Below, piece by piece: positions 23,172-34,309 of a stretch of DNA of 64,000 nt. Position 1 is the first letter of the stretch. Every line of letters starts with the position of its first letter. The DNA lies in NCBI RefSeq assembly GCF_004379255.2, contig NC_056044.1, positions 8,224,001 through 8,288,000 on the forward strand, given 5' to 3'. Made by a program: the position numbers and the translations under genes. The notes beneath the pieces are model-generated. The model was given only the letters and a program-made list of their open reading frames with translations, did no database searches and was not told where the DNA came from. Source of the DNA: Salvia splendens. Lineage: Eukaryota; Streptophyta; Magnoliopsida; Lamiales; Lamiaceae.

Positions 23172-24481
23172 TACCTGTACACATAAAAAAAAACGCTATT
23201 ACTTGCTTAGTCAACCATGGAGGTGCCCTTTTCCCTTATCGCTTGTGCTTGCACTCGGTTCACCTAATTTTTAAACAATCACATATACAATTTATAAATA
23301 AACACTTAAAGCACAAATATGGAAGCCAAAATATCACATCTATCTATCTCCCTTTTAGCATAAAAACCTCTATTCCCAACTTTTAAACCTTTAAAAAAAT
23401 TGACTGCATTACATCATCTTCATATAATAAACTGACTTAGCTCGGAGATAAATAGGGGTCGAGCCCTACACCGAAATAAACCTCTAGGTATCTATTTTAA
23501 TTACAAAAAAGGTTTTCCTCAAAATTCCAAGGGATTAGGGAGTTATGAACGTTTTACTACAGCCTGCCAGTTTGTGACAGATTCTGGCGACTGTTTAACA
23601 TGAATTTTTTAAAATAGCAAACGTTGATGAAATGCTCTGAAATTTTGCAGACATCTTCCCAAGACCTGTTAGTATGCATAAAAATATTTAGAACATAAAT
23701 TCTAGCATGTTAGGATGGCCGAAACTGATCAGTACAGCAGCACCAGAACAGCCTACATACAAGCTATTTTCTATTTGTATGTCATTAGGTAATTTCTCCA
23801 AACACTTCATGTTCAACAACAAAATTATATGGTTTTAGTCCAATTATGATCCATCTCCAACAATTGAAATCCTCAATTCAAAGAACCCTAATTTTCAACC
23901 AAACAAAAAGAATCACATCAAATTAACATCACTACTATACTCAGAAACATGATTGAAGAGGTTATGGAGGAAGCTAACCTCTAAAATTCAACAATTTTGG
24001 AAGTGAGTTTAACAAACAATTCTGAAATTGAGAACATCTAATGAAAATTGGGACTAGGGGTTGATGGTGTGTGCTACATGTTCCGTGGTGGAGTGACCGG
24101 AGCTGTCACGGTGGAGGCTTGGTGGTTGAACGGAGGATGTAGAGGCTGTCAAAATTTACAGAGAGGGAGAGAGTATCGTGGAGAGAGAGGGCGTCAATGA
24201 GAGAGGAGAAAGATGAGGATAGATATTATTTTTCTATTTTCTTTTCCTTATTTTTCCTTCCTAATCTTTTTCCACAAGACACATTTTTTTTATTACTTAC
24301 TCATCAACATCCCTCTATTCTTTTTCTTTCTTCTTTTTCTTTATCTCATTCTTTTTCTTAATTTCCAAATTCCTATATTTATCTCTTTTATTCCTAACAA
24401 AAACATATACATATAAAACCACTAACTAAACTATAAATCCTAATCTCTAATTTGTAATTCTTCTAAGGTTGGGATATTACA
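23172..24481 (-). mobile_element. Inverted LTR fragment (array copy 4)
   Basis: Minus-strand LTR from TGTAATATCCC at 24481 to about 23172, where similarity stops near the same internal LTR point at which copy 3 ends. Subtype as copy 1. Copies 3 and 4 are therefore inverted arms around a 386 base spacer. The right flank (24482 onward) is Harbinger sequence. Confidence 0.8.
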
Positions 24482-26439
24482 GCGCTGATCGATGCATCGA
24501 GCACGTCCTTGCCAGTGAACAGGTGACATGTCGTGCTGCGATTGGGCAACGGCTATGTCGTTGCATTTGAATATTTTTATTTTTTTTAAAAAATCAGTTT
24601 TTAATTATAAAAACCGATTAAAAATTAAAAAAATCCCAATCCCCAAAAAATGGCCATTTTTTTGCCCGTTTTTCTGTATTTTTTTATTTTTTTCCCCAAA
24701 ATCATCTATAAATACACACATTCATCTTCCATTTTCCACATCAAATCATCTCTCATTCATCTCTCCTTCATATTTTTCATACAACTTATCTACACCTTCA
24801 TCTCTCACTCAAAACCTCAAATGGATTTCACCCATCTTATTGCGGAAGCGGAGCGCGAAGAACAAGAATACTACGAACAACATCGTGCCGCTTATGATGC
24901 ATATGTCGCAGCGAATACCCCTGCCCCTCCTCCTCAACCAACTAGATCAACTCGCCGCTACATCCATCGTGACCGGGAGGGAGCCCACGAAAGGCTCGTT
25001 GCCGACTATTTTACCGACCCACCTCGGTTTCCGGAAGATTACTTTAGGCGCCGTTTTCGCATGTCAATGCGCTTGTTTATGCGTATTGTCAACACATTGT
25101 CCGCCCGTGTTGAATTCTTCCAAATAGTACAAGATGCAGCCGGCCAGCAAAGTATCACGCAATTGCAGAAGTGTACGTGTGCCATCCGACAACTCGCTAC
25201 TGTTAAAACGGCCGACCTCTTCGACGAGTATTTGCATGTCGGTGAGTCCACTGGAATCCTTTGTCTTAAAAATTTTTGCGAGGGCGTCCGTACAACTTTC
25301 GGTAATGAATTCATTCGGGCACCCACCACCGATGATTGCCAACGGTTGCTTCGTCTTCACGAATTAGTCCATGGCTTTCCCGGAATGCTTGGCAGCATTG
25401 ACTGCATGCATTGGAGGTGGAAGAATTGCCCGACTGCTTGGAGGGGGCAACACTTAAGCGGCCACAAAGGCAGCGGCCCAACACTTATCCTGGAAGCGGT
25501 CGCCGACTACCACCTATGGATTTGACATGCATATTTCGGTGTTGCCGGATCCAACAACGACCTGAACGTGCTCTATTCTTCATCCCTCTTCAATGATGTG
25601 TTGAATGGTGTAGCACCAGCGATCGACTTCACCGTCAACGAAATTGTATACCACATGGGTTACTATCTCGCTGAGGGTATCTACCCAAGGTGGTCGACTT
25701 TCGTGAAGACGCTCAGCAACCCGCAAGACCCAAGACGGGTTCTTTTTACGCAGCGTCAAGAGTCCGCGCGGAAAGACGTCGAAAGAGCCTTTGGGGTCCT
25801 TCAAGCCCGATTCAACATTGTGAAGGCCCCGGCTCGGCTGTGGTACTTGAACAATATCGCCGACATCATGTACACGTGTATTATCTTACACAACATGATT
25901 ATAGCCGACGAAGGACCGAGGGCGGCTAGCTTCTACGACGAGGATGAAGCCGGAAGCTCAAGCGCGAGGTCTCCCCCACGCTGAGGTGTGCATACGACGG
26001 TGGGTGAGAGGATCGAAATAAGGCACACAATGCGCGATACCCGAACCCACGTTGAGCTACAAGAAGACCTAATCAAACACATGTGGGCGAAATTCAGCAA
26101 CACGTAGTAGAATTTTTTAATTTTACGAATTTAAATATGTAATTTTTAATTTTTAGTATTTTATTTATGTAATTTTTAATTTTTAGGATTATAATTATGT
26201 AAGTTATATTTTTTTGGATTTTAATTATGTTTTTTTTATTTTATTTATAATTTGTAATATTATTTTGGTTTTTTTAATGAATTTTAATGTTATGGAAATA
26301 TTTTTATTTAAAATGAATTGTGTTCGTCCTTGCGGAACAGCACAGCTGTGGATGTTGTGCTCTTACCTAATAGCAGGCAGGAATAGTGGCGTCGGGCCCA
26401 CAACCGTGCTCGTTGGCAAGAGCACGGTTGCGGGTGCTC
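24482..26439 (+). mobile_element. PIF/Harbinger element 1 (left end damaged)
   Basis: Contains a transposase-like reading frame. The right terminus reads, inverted, GAGCACCCGCAACCGTGCTC, followed by TAA at 26440-26442, a likely 3 bp Harbinger target site. The matching left terminus is not visible; LTR copy 4 directly abuts. After the transposase the element is an A/T-rich tract to 26300. ORF1 (the Myb-like partner) is absent. Confidence 0.75.
24821..25984 (+). pseudogene. Harbinger transposase (HARBI1/ALP1-like), nonsense codon
   Basis: ATG at 24821 (MDFTHLIAEAERE) is chosen because homology starts there; the frame is open further upstream but that part is low-complexity. Features in order: the helical RRRFRMSMRLFMRIVNTL region near residue 80, LDEY-like FDEYLHVGESTG, first catalytic Asp in GSIDCMHWRWKNCP near residue 200, then a TGA at 25523-25525 where family members have Trp in LWIWHA. 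Past it the frame continues with the second Asp in GSNNDLNVL, and Glu in ERAFGVLQARFNIV, ending at the TGA 25982-25984. It is about 388 residues, the usual length for plant PIF transposases. One nonsense codon is the only clear break. These enzymes cut and paste the element at TAA/TTA sites with a Myb-like partner. Confidence 0.88.
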
Positions 26440-26442
26440 TAA

Positions 26443-26715
26443 AATCTCACTGGAGAACTCTAATCAAGAAAACTACAATAAAGTGATCCTTATATGAAAA
26501 GATTTTCGTACTTCGTTGAGACCAGAAATGGAGTATGAAAGAGAATAAGAAAATTAGTGAAAAGTGCAATGAAAGAAGAGACAAAGAAATGTTGGTATTG
26601 TAAACTAATTAGAATAGACTCAAAGTTCAAAACTGAAAAAGATCAAAATATCTCAAAATAGAGCAAAAGGAGAAAAAAAATGTGATTACCCTCTATATCC
26701 ATAATCTATTGATAC
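26443..26715. other. Gene-free AT-rich stretch
   Basis: About 270 bases, A-rich on the plus strand. I see no coding sequence, terminal repeats or RNA gene here. Confidence 0.5.
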
Positions 26716-27093
26716 TAGGGTGTGCATTCGGATTTCGGTTCGGTTTTTTGTCAAAACTGAACCAAAACCGAAAAACCGAATTTAGTTCAAAATCCAAACC
26801 GAACCGAACCCGAAACCGAAAAAACCGAAAACCAAACTTAAAAAACCGAAAAACCTGAACAAAACCGAAAAACCCGAAAAAAAAAATGAAAAACCTGAAA
26901 AAAAATAAATATAATATAAATATATATTTATATATGTGTATTTTATTTTATTTTATATATACTAATAGAATATTTCTCTATAATATAAAATTAATAATAC
27001 ATATAATATATATTATATAGTAGAATATATTAAAAGAATATATATATTGTATATAATATAATATATTAAATTAATACAATATATATATATAAT
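26716..27093. repeat. Decayed MITE-like CGGTT repeats and AT-rich tract
   Basis: Starts TAGGGTGTGCATTCGG, followed by many copies of the CGGTTCGGTTTT / AAAACCGAA type in both orientations (to about 26890), then a TA-rich tract to 27093. This start is reminiscent of hAT-like MITEs common in plants, but the other terminus is missing. The tract ends exactly where the minus-strand integrase is truncated. Confidence 0.5.
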
Positions 27094-28322
27094 TTGGTCT
27101 CTTCCTCGCAGGATTCGGGTCTCATGTTTATCTCCTTGACCGCCCAATATGCTCGGTGTTCTACTCCCACGGGCAAGTGACACATTTTGCCGAACACAAG
27201 CCTATATGGTGACATCCCAATAGGCGTCTTGTATGCCGTCCGGTAAGCCCATAGTGCGTCTCCAAGCCTCTTACTCCAGTCTTTCCTGGATGGATTAACC
27301 GTCTTTTCCAGTATAGCCTTTATTTCTCTGTTGGATATTTCCGCCTGGCCGTTGGATTGAGGATGATAAGGTGTAGACAGTCTGTGATGGACGCCATATT
27401 TTCTCATCAGAGCTTCAATAGTCCGGTTGCGGAAGTGTGTCCCATTGTCAGATATTATAGCTCTGGGCACTCCGTACATGTTGAAAATGTTAGCTCTAAG
27501 AAACCTTGCTACCTCCTTAGCTTCACACGAGGTGGTTGCTTTTGCCTCTATCCATTTTGACACATAATCCACTGCCACAAGTATGTAGGTGTTCCCGTAT
27601 GAAGACGGAAATGGACCCATGAAGTCCATCCCCCAAACTTCGAAGATCTCACACACAATCACTGGGACTTGCGGCATCTCATCCCTCCTGGATATTCCCC
27701 CGGTCTGTTGACACCTCTCACAATTCTGACAAAACTCGAACGCATCCTTATGCAACGTAGGCCAGTAAAAACCACTATCTAACACCTTCCTTGCTGTCTT
27801 CCTAGGTCCAAAGTGACCTCCACAAGCTAGGGCATGGCAATGATTCAGCACATCCCTCTGTTCCCACTCCGGGATACACCTGCGGATTACTTGGTCGGCT
27901 CCCATTCGCCACAAATACGGGTCATCCCAGAAATAGTACTTGGCCTCGCTCTTCAATTTCATCTTCTGGGCCCGGGAGATTACTTGCGAACTGGGCACTT
28001 CTCCAGTGACTAAGTAATTTGCCAGATCTGCGAACCATGGCTCAGCGTTTTGATGGCTTTTCCCTTTTTCATCATCCCTTGGACCTGTTAACTCCATAAC
28101 CTCCTCCCAGCTGGTAGGTCGAGGAAATTTTTTCACGTAGTACAAATGTTCCTCAGGGAATGCGTCCGGTATTGCTTCCTCGGTCTCCCCTTGAAATATC
28201 CTGCTCAGATGATCGGCTACTTTATTTTCAGTTCCCTTTTTATCTCTAACTTCCCAATCGAATTCTTGCAAAAGCAACACCCAACGGATTAATCTCGGCT
28301 TGGATTCTTTCTTCGCCAGCAA
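27094..28322 (-). pseudogene. Athila RNase H end and integrase, C-terminally truncated
   Basis: Minus-strand frame from 28322, reading [28 protein letters not shown], then integrase: zinc finger H and C residues ([10 protein letters not shown] ... CQNCERC), catalytic Asp in [10 protein letters not shown], Asp in ISDNGTHF, Glu in [10 protein letters not shown]. It ends after SCEEETKL, where the sequence turns into a TA-rich tract and the last residues are tract-encoded. The plus-strand copy (4579-5688) has another 100 or so residues, including the GPY-type module, so that module is missing here. Confidence 0.87.
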
Positions 28323-28341
28323 GTACTTTATCGCAGCGTGA

Positions 28342-31300
28342 TCAGTGAACTCTTTGACCTAGCACCGCCCCTACTGCATAGTCACTCGCGTCGCACATTA
28401 TTTCAAATGGCAAACTCCAATCGGGCGCTCGGATAATGGGAGCCGATACTAGTCTATCTTTCAGTAGTTGAAAAGCCTTTATGCACTCCTCATTGAAAAC
28501 AAACTCAACATCATTGTGCAGCAAATGAGTGAGTGGCTGAGCAATCTTCGCAAAATCCTTAATGAATCTTCTATAAAATCCTGCGTGCCCTAGGAATCCT
28601 CTTACCTCCTTCTGGTTCGTCGGGTAAGGCAGTTTTGATATCACCTCAATCTTTGCCTGGTCTACCTGTATACCTTTTTCCGAGACTACGTGCCCTAGGA
28701 CAATTCCCTTAGGGACCATAAAGTGGCATTTCTCGAAGTTCAAAACCAAATGTTTTTCCTGGCATCTTCTCAATACTTTATCCAGACTAGCCAAACATGA
28801 GTTAAATGAATTCCCGTACACAGTGAAGTCGTCCATAAAAATCTCGATGCAGTCCTCCAAAAGATCCGAGAAGATACTCATCATACACCGCTGAAAAGTG
28901 CCTGGCGCATTGCACAGGCCAAACGGCATCCTCCTGTAAGCATACGTGCCGAAAGGACACGTGAAAGTTGTCTTCTCCTGGTCCTCGGGATTCACATAGA
29001 TTTGAAAATACCCACTATACCCGTCTAGGAAACAGAAGTATTGCTTGCCCGCTAGCCTCTCCAGCATCTGGTCAATGAAGGGTAGAGGGAAATGATCTTT
29101 CTTGGTCGCTTCATTTAACTTCCTATAATCGATGCACATCCTCCACCCAGTGACTAGTCTGGTGGGCACCAATTCATTCTTGTCGTTCTTGACCACCTGT
29201 ATTCCTGACTTCTTGGGTACCATATGGACTGGACTCACCCATTCACTGTCTGGTATGGAATAAATGATTCCTAGGGAGAGTAGTTTCAATACTTCCTTCA
29301 GCACTTCCTCCCTCATGTTAGGATTCAATTTGCGTTGAGGGTCTCTGCAGGCTTTTACTCCTTCCTCCAAGCGGATGTGATGCATGCACAAATCTAGACT
29401 AATTCCTACCAGGTCAGAGAGTGTCCACCCAATAGCCTTCTTGTTTCTTCGGATTACCTTCAGCAGTTCCTCTTCTTGTCCCTCGGTCAAGCTGCTGTTG
29501 ATAATAACAGGGAAAGTTTCGTTTTCCTCTAGATAGGCATACTTTAGGCCTGGTGGAAGTGTTTTCAGCTCTTTCTTGGGAACATTTTTTTCCTGGGGCA
29601 AGGGATTTTTCTCTGTTACTTCCGTAATCATTCTCTTCCTTGACCCAGCAGAACCTTCCACACTCGCCACATAAGGTGTATTCCTTGACCTGGCTAGCTC
29701 CGGATTTGCACAGAATTCCAGAATTGCTTCAGCTAACTCCTCATCAGATAACTCACTTGTGTTCATTGCTTGACACCAACTGGCTACCTCTCTATCAATG
29801 TCAAGACTCATCTCGGAGTTCTCAATCTGTTCCTGCATTAATTCCGTCTCAAGATATTCCTGGACCAAAGGGTTAATAACATCTATAGCATGCAAATTTT
29901 CAACGTCGAGAGGTTTCTTCATTGCCTCATCAATGCTGAATGTATATTTCTCCCCATTGTAATCAAGGCAAATTGTTCCATCAAAAACATCAATGATAGT
30001 CTTAGCGGTTCGTAGGAAGGGTCTCCCTAAAAGTACTCCGCCCGACTCAGCAGACTCATTATCACTCATCTTAATCACATGGAAATCAGCAGGGTACAAG
30101 AAGTCATGTACCCTGACTATCACATTCTCAAGCACCCCTTCAGGACAGATGCATGACCTATCCGCCAATTGAATCACAACTTTCGTATCTACCATGCCTA
30201 CCCCAACTAACTTCTTGTATATGGAAAGTGGTAACACGTTTATCGACGCACCTAAATCACACATAGCATGCTCGATTTTCACATTACCAATAGAGATGGG
30301 TAAGGTGAACATACCTGGGTCATTGCATTTTGAAGGCATCTTCCTTTTCTGAATTACTGCGGAGACATTCTCGCCTATCAGAATTTTCCCACTGGGCCTA
30401 GCCTTCCCAGCTATAAATTCCTTGATGAACTTGCTAAAGACTGGCATCTTCAGGGCCTGTAAAAATGGCAGATTGATTTCCAACTTCCCAAAAATGTCCA
30501 TGAAGTCTACCGGTTCTTCCTTCTGTTTCTTGGCTTCCCCCCGACTCGGAAAGGGTTTCAGTCGCTTCCCTGCTCCGGTAGAACTTTCAGCTGATAACTC
30601 TCCAGTTTCTTTTCCCACTGCCTCATCTTCCAACTCCGGCTCTGGATCGAGGAAGAATGGTTCGGTCGGTCTAGGCAATTGTTTCTCCAAATCTTTCTCC
30701 TCAAGGTCATCCTTGACCAAGGTACTTCCTCCCTCCAAGTGTCTGGGTCTGGGAGTTATATCCTCTTTCTTCTTGCCTTCCTTAGGATCTGCCCCCTCCT
30801 TTGTTCTCACCACCGGTCCCTCATATCCTTTCCCGGACCTCAAGGTAATCTGACTTATATTAGCTCTATCAGGTGGCCTTACTGAGGCCGGAATTTTTCC
30901 TTCGTTTCCCCGCATGTCACTCAAAGAAGTGGCTATTTGGGACAATTGCTTAGCCAACATATCCATGGCTGCTTTCTGCTCCTGTTGAGCATCTTGCAGC
31001 TTGTGCACTACGTCATTGTTCGATTGCAGGTTGTTTTGCATATGTTGCTGAGAACTGACGAGGTCTTGCACCATATCATCGATATTCTTTGTTAACTTTG
31101 GTGGTTGACTGGGTCCCGTCCCTATACTCAGAGTCGGTCCACTTGCTTGATTCTGACGAGCGTTTCCTTGACCGCCTGAAGAGTTATTGTATTGATTTCC
31201 TTGGCCCTGGTAATTGTTTTGGAAATTCCTTTGGTGCGGTGGTACATAAGGGTTCCCTTGATAATTCTGATTCCTGTTTCCCCAGCTCGAGTGGTCTCCT

Positions 31301-32625
31301 TGGTTCCGATTAATCCAGTTGCCCTGCCCCTCTTGATTCCTTCCTGACCAGTTACCTTGTCTTTCGGGCTGAGGTGCAAACTGCTGACTTTGTTGTGGTG
31401 CCGGCTGATTCTGTTCGTTGTCAGTCCATCTGAAATTCGGATGGTTTCTCCAAGGCGCATCTCTCTGTCTCCCTGGATTCCAGCTCCCATCGGGATTCCA
31501 ACTTCCCATTGCATTGACCTGGGCCTGATAATCTCCTTCCTGGGTCCCGTAATATTGTTGCATTTGATTATCTCCTGGACCAGGAGATTTCTCCTTCCCT
31601 TGTGAAGCCAGGGGAATCGTCTTTTCAATCGCGTTCAAAAGAGCCTTCTCGAGCCTATCAATCCTCGCTTCGACTTTGTTATCTTCTTGTTCTCTCCCAG
31701 CATGCACCGATCCTCTTTTCACTGCATTCCTAGGGTTATCGTACGCCTTCTTAGCGTCAATCAACTTCCCTAGGATCTCTCTTGCCTCACTTCCCCTTTT
31801 TCTTGTGAAATTTCCCCAACTCGAGGAGTTCATTAAGTCCTTTGACTCGGGAGTGGCTCCTTCGTAAAACAGAGAGTAGGTCTCTGCCTCTATCATCCGG
31901 TGATTCGGGCATGCATCCAACAACCCCTTAAATCTCGACCAGTACTGACTCAACGATTCATCGTAATCTTGCTTACACTCTAGTATTTCTTTCTTAAGTG
32001 CATTCGTCTTGTTGGATGGGAAGAAATAATCTAAGAATTCCAACTTGAAGTCCCTCCACGTGCGGATAGAATCCGGAGGCAACCTCAATAGCCACGTATT
32101 AGCTTCCCCCTTCAAGGTAAACGGAATCGCTCGTAAGCGATAATCCTCCTCTGTTGCATCATTCGGCCTCTTCTGAATACCACATAACTTACTGAATTCA
32201 TTTAAGAACTCATACGGACACTCATTTCTACGCCCAGAGAACGTCGGCAAGATGCCGAGTACGTTTGTCTTGATCTCGATAGTCCTCTGGCGTGGATTCA
32301 TTACTATAGCTTGAGCTGGTTCTCCATCTAAATAGGCAGTGAGAGAGCCGATTTCTGGATCTGGGTCTACCACCTGCGCCATGACTAATTTCTCTGCTTC
32401 CCCTGTTTCTGACTCTGTTTCTGATTCGGGTGGTGATTCTGGATCTTCGCGTCCTGACGACGTCCAAGATTCGTCGCTAGTAAATCCACTCGGAAACGGG
32501 CCTCCCGTGGTGAACCCTGATCTGGTGGTTACAGTAGAGACTGTATCCTTAACCCGCCAACCAAACTGGCCGTGTGTCCACCCAGATGAGTTGCTCCAGT
32601 AGGTAGACCTTGAGCCTCTGCTCAT
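28342..32625 (-). pseudogene. Athila gag-protease-reverse transcriptase polyprotein
   Basis: A single frame of 1427 residues if started at MSRGSRSTYWSN (ATG 32625); an upstream in-frame ATG at 32661 gives a hydrophobic leader unlike gag. Order: gag domain around residues 130-300 (KGEANTWLLRLPPDS), Asn/Gln/Gly-rich tail around 370-520, linker helices, protease signature CDLGASINVLPLSIY near residue 795, LGRPFLRTAKTI, then reverse transcriptase with TGWRMCIDYRKLN, FLDGYSG, FGLCNAPGTFQRCM and FMDDFTVYG, and [12 protein letters not shown]. It stops inside RNase H just after GAVLGQ because a deletion fuses this point to FTDHAAIKY, removing most of that domain. This is the most complete Athila gag-pol in the window. 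Confidence 0.9.
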
Positions 32626-32710
32626 AAACTGCAAAACAAAAAGAGAAAGAAAACAAATCAAAACTATTTACACCACAGACTCTGAACACTAGCACTAAGC
32701 ACGCCATCCA

Positions 32711-32728
32711 TCCCCGGCAACGGCGCCA
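32711..32728 (-). other. Primer binding site for tRNA-Asp
   Basis: On the minus strand TGGCGCCGTTGCCGGGGA lies two bases inside the LTR end. The plus strand reads as the 3' end of plant tRNA-Asp (ending CGGCAACGGCGCCA), an 18 base match. Confidence 0.9.
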
Positions 32729-32730
32729 TT

Positions 32731-34309
32731 TGAAGGGTAAGAGGTGTGTGAGTGTCTTGGTAGTTATGAGTTATGCGCTTGCAAAATGCGATCTAAGCAA
32801 TTGCTAGGTCGAGACACCACGCTTCTCCGAATTAACTGAATCACAGGGTCCAGTAACTCGAGGGATCGAATGGCGCTCCGGTCGTTGGGCACTCACGACT
32901 CTCCTTCAACAATTAAATTTCCTCAACCCGAATACTATGGATTAGTATAGGGAAGTGGAGTCGATCCCACAGAGATGGATTCGTAGGCTAGTATTGAGAG
33001 AATTTGGACAAAATGGCTGCTGCCACGCAAAAGGGGTTGAGATTTTAATTACTACTAGACCTAGGCACAAAACGTAAATATTAGACCGAAGAACAAAGGA
33101 CTCTTAAACCAAGTAACAGGCAGAAAAAGTTAAACAATTCCTAGACCGAGTACATAACTACCGATAACCACTAAACAAAGGAAATAAACAGTAGGGACCA
33201 TGAAATCCAAGCCTGACAACGTACGGTAAAGCTGCAGCTAACAATCTTCATGCACTTTTCTAACTAATTCAGATTCGCAAATGGAGAAAACAGAGGAAAT
33301 GCCCAGATTCAAACATAATAAACAGATTTGGTCGACGGAAACTTACAATAACTCGAAGATACGACAGATCTACGTAAACTAGGCGAAATGAAATGTAAAT
33401 ACGTAAACTAGGCATGGAAATCAAGTACTCCTTCTCAGATTACGTCGGATGCTTAATCCACTCCGGATCCAAGCCATCCGAACCCAACAAACAGCAAAAC
33501 CAACGCCATAACTCCGATTTTCACAGATCTACTCCAATCTCAATCAATCATGAACAATCTGCAAACAAATCACAAACTCCAGCAAAACCCAACCTCCGAT
33601 TCATCCAAAAAGCAGAACCATTCTTCAGATCCAAACACCAAGTATCGGCAATAAATCAGAACCAACTGCAAAAATAACTAACTCCGACAATCCTAACTCG
33701 AAATCAATCGAACTCAACCAGCAAACCAGAAATGAACACAATAGACATAAGCGAAAGTAAAATCTGGAATAAACCGAAAATATTGGTTGTCAAAAGAAAA
33801 CCGAGCTTCGAACAGCGAAGCTCGGCGGAATCAGTGTAAATAGCAACGGAAATGTAAATTGTTTCTTCGCCCTTGAACTAGGACGGTGTTACAACCCTCG
33901 AACCATTGTCGGAAAGCTAAACGTGAACCACCAGCCAAGTGCCAACTGGAATCTCTCCCGAATTCAGAGTCAAGTGTGTGGAAAGGTGAATCGAGCAAGG
34001 AGCTGTTAGTGAGGCCTCCACCGAGAAGGTCCCTCCAGCCTGCATGCTTCTCCCTTTTATAGATGCGGACATAGCCTTCTAGAGTTTTCGTAGAAATCCC
34101 TATTCTACCCTTCAACTCCGAGGCTTCCTCCGTCTAGCAATTTTCTTCCAATTGTTCACCCTTTCGCCAGTTTCCTAGGACCATGCAAGCGTCCTCTTCT
34201 TTTCCTGGATCTGGCGAAAAACTTCACATACCTGACTTAATTCAATGCGTTAGACCCAGCAATTTCATGAAATGAACCCCTAGACCGATGCATGAAATTA
34301 GCCTTATCA
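32731..34309 (-). mobile_element. 5' LTR of the minus-strand Athila element
   Basis: Minus-strand TGATAAGGC at 34309 to ACCCTTCA at 32731, about 1579 bp with TG...CA termini, directly before the tRNA-Asp primer site. A TATA box (CTATAAAAGGGA, minus, 34062-34051) lies about 250 bases in. The body is not obviously alignable by eye with the 11015 LTR, so the two Athila copies belong to different families. Confidence 0.83.

Larger units (their letters stand above)
27094..34309 (-). mobile_element. Athila-type retrotransposon, minus strand, 3' end lost
   Basis: On the minus strand: LTR (34309 to 32731), primer site for tRNA-Asp (32728 to 32711), gag-pol from 32625, integrase up to about 27094, then abrupt loss in an AT-rich tract. 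No ATHILA ORF-1, 3' untranslated region or second LTR is present. The right end interrupts a Harbinger transposase; GTCGG (34310-34314) would be one copy of the target duplication, and the other is gone. Confidence 0.88.

Noticed and set aside
24650..24820. N-terminal extension of the Harbinger transposase
   Set aside because: Low-complexity Phe/Ile/Ser-rich reading through an AT-rich leader; homology with the second copy begins at about the ATG 24821.
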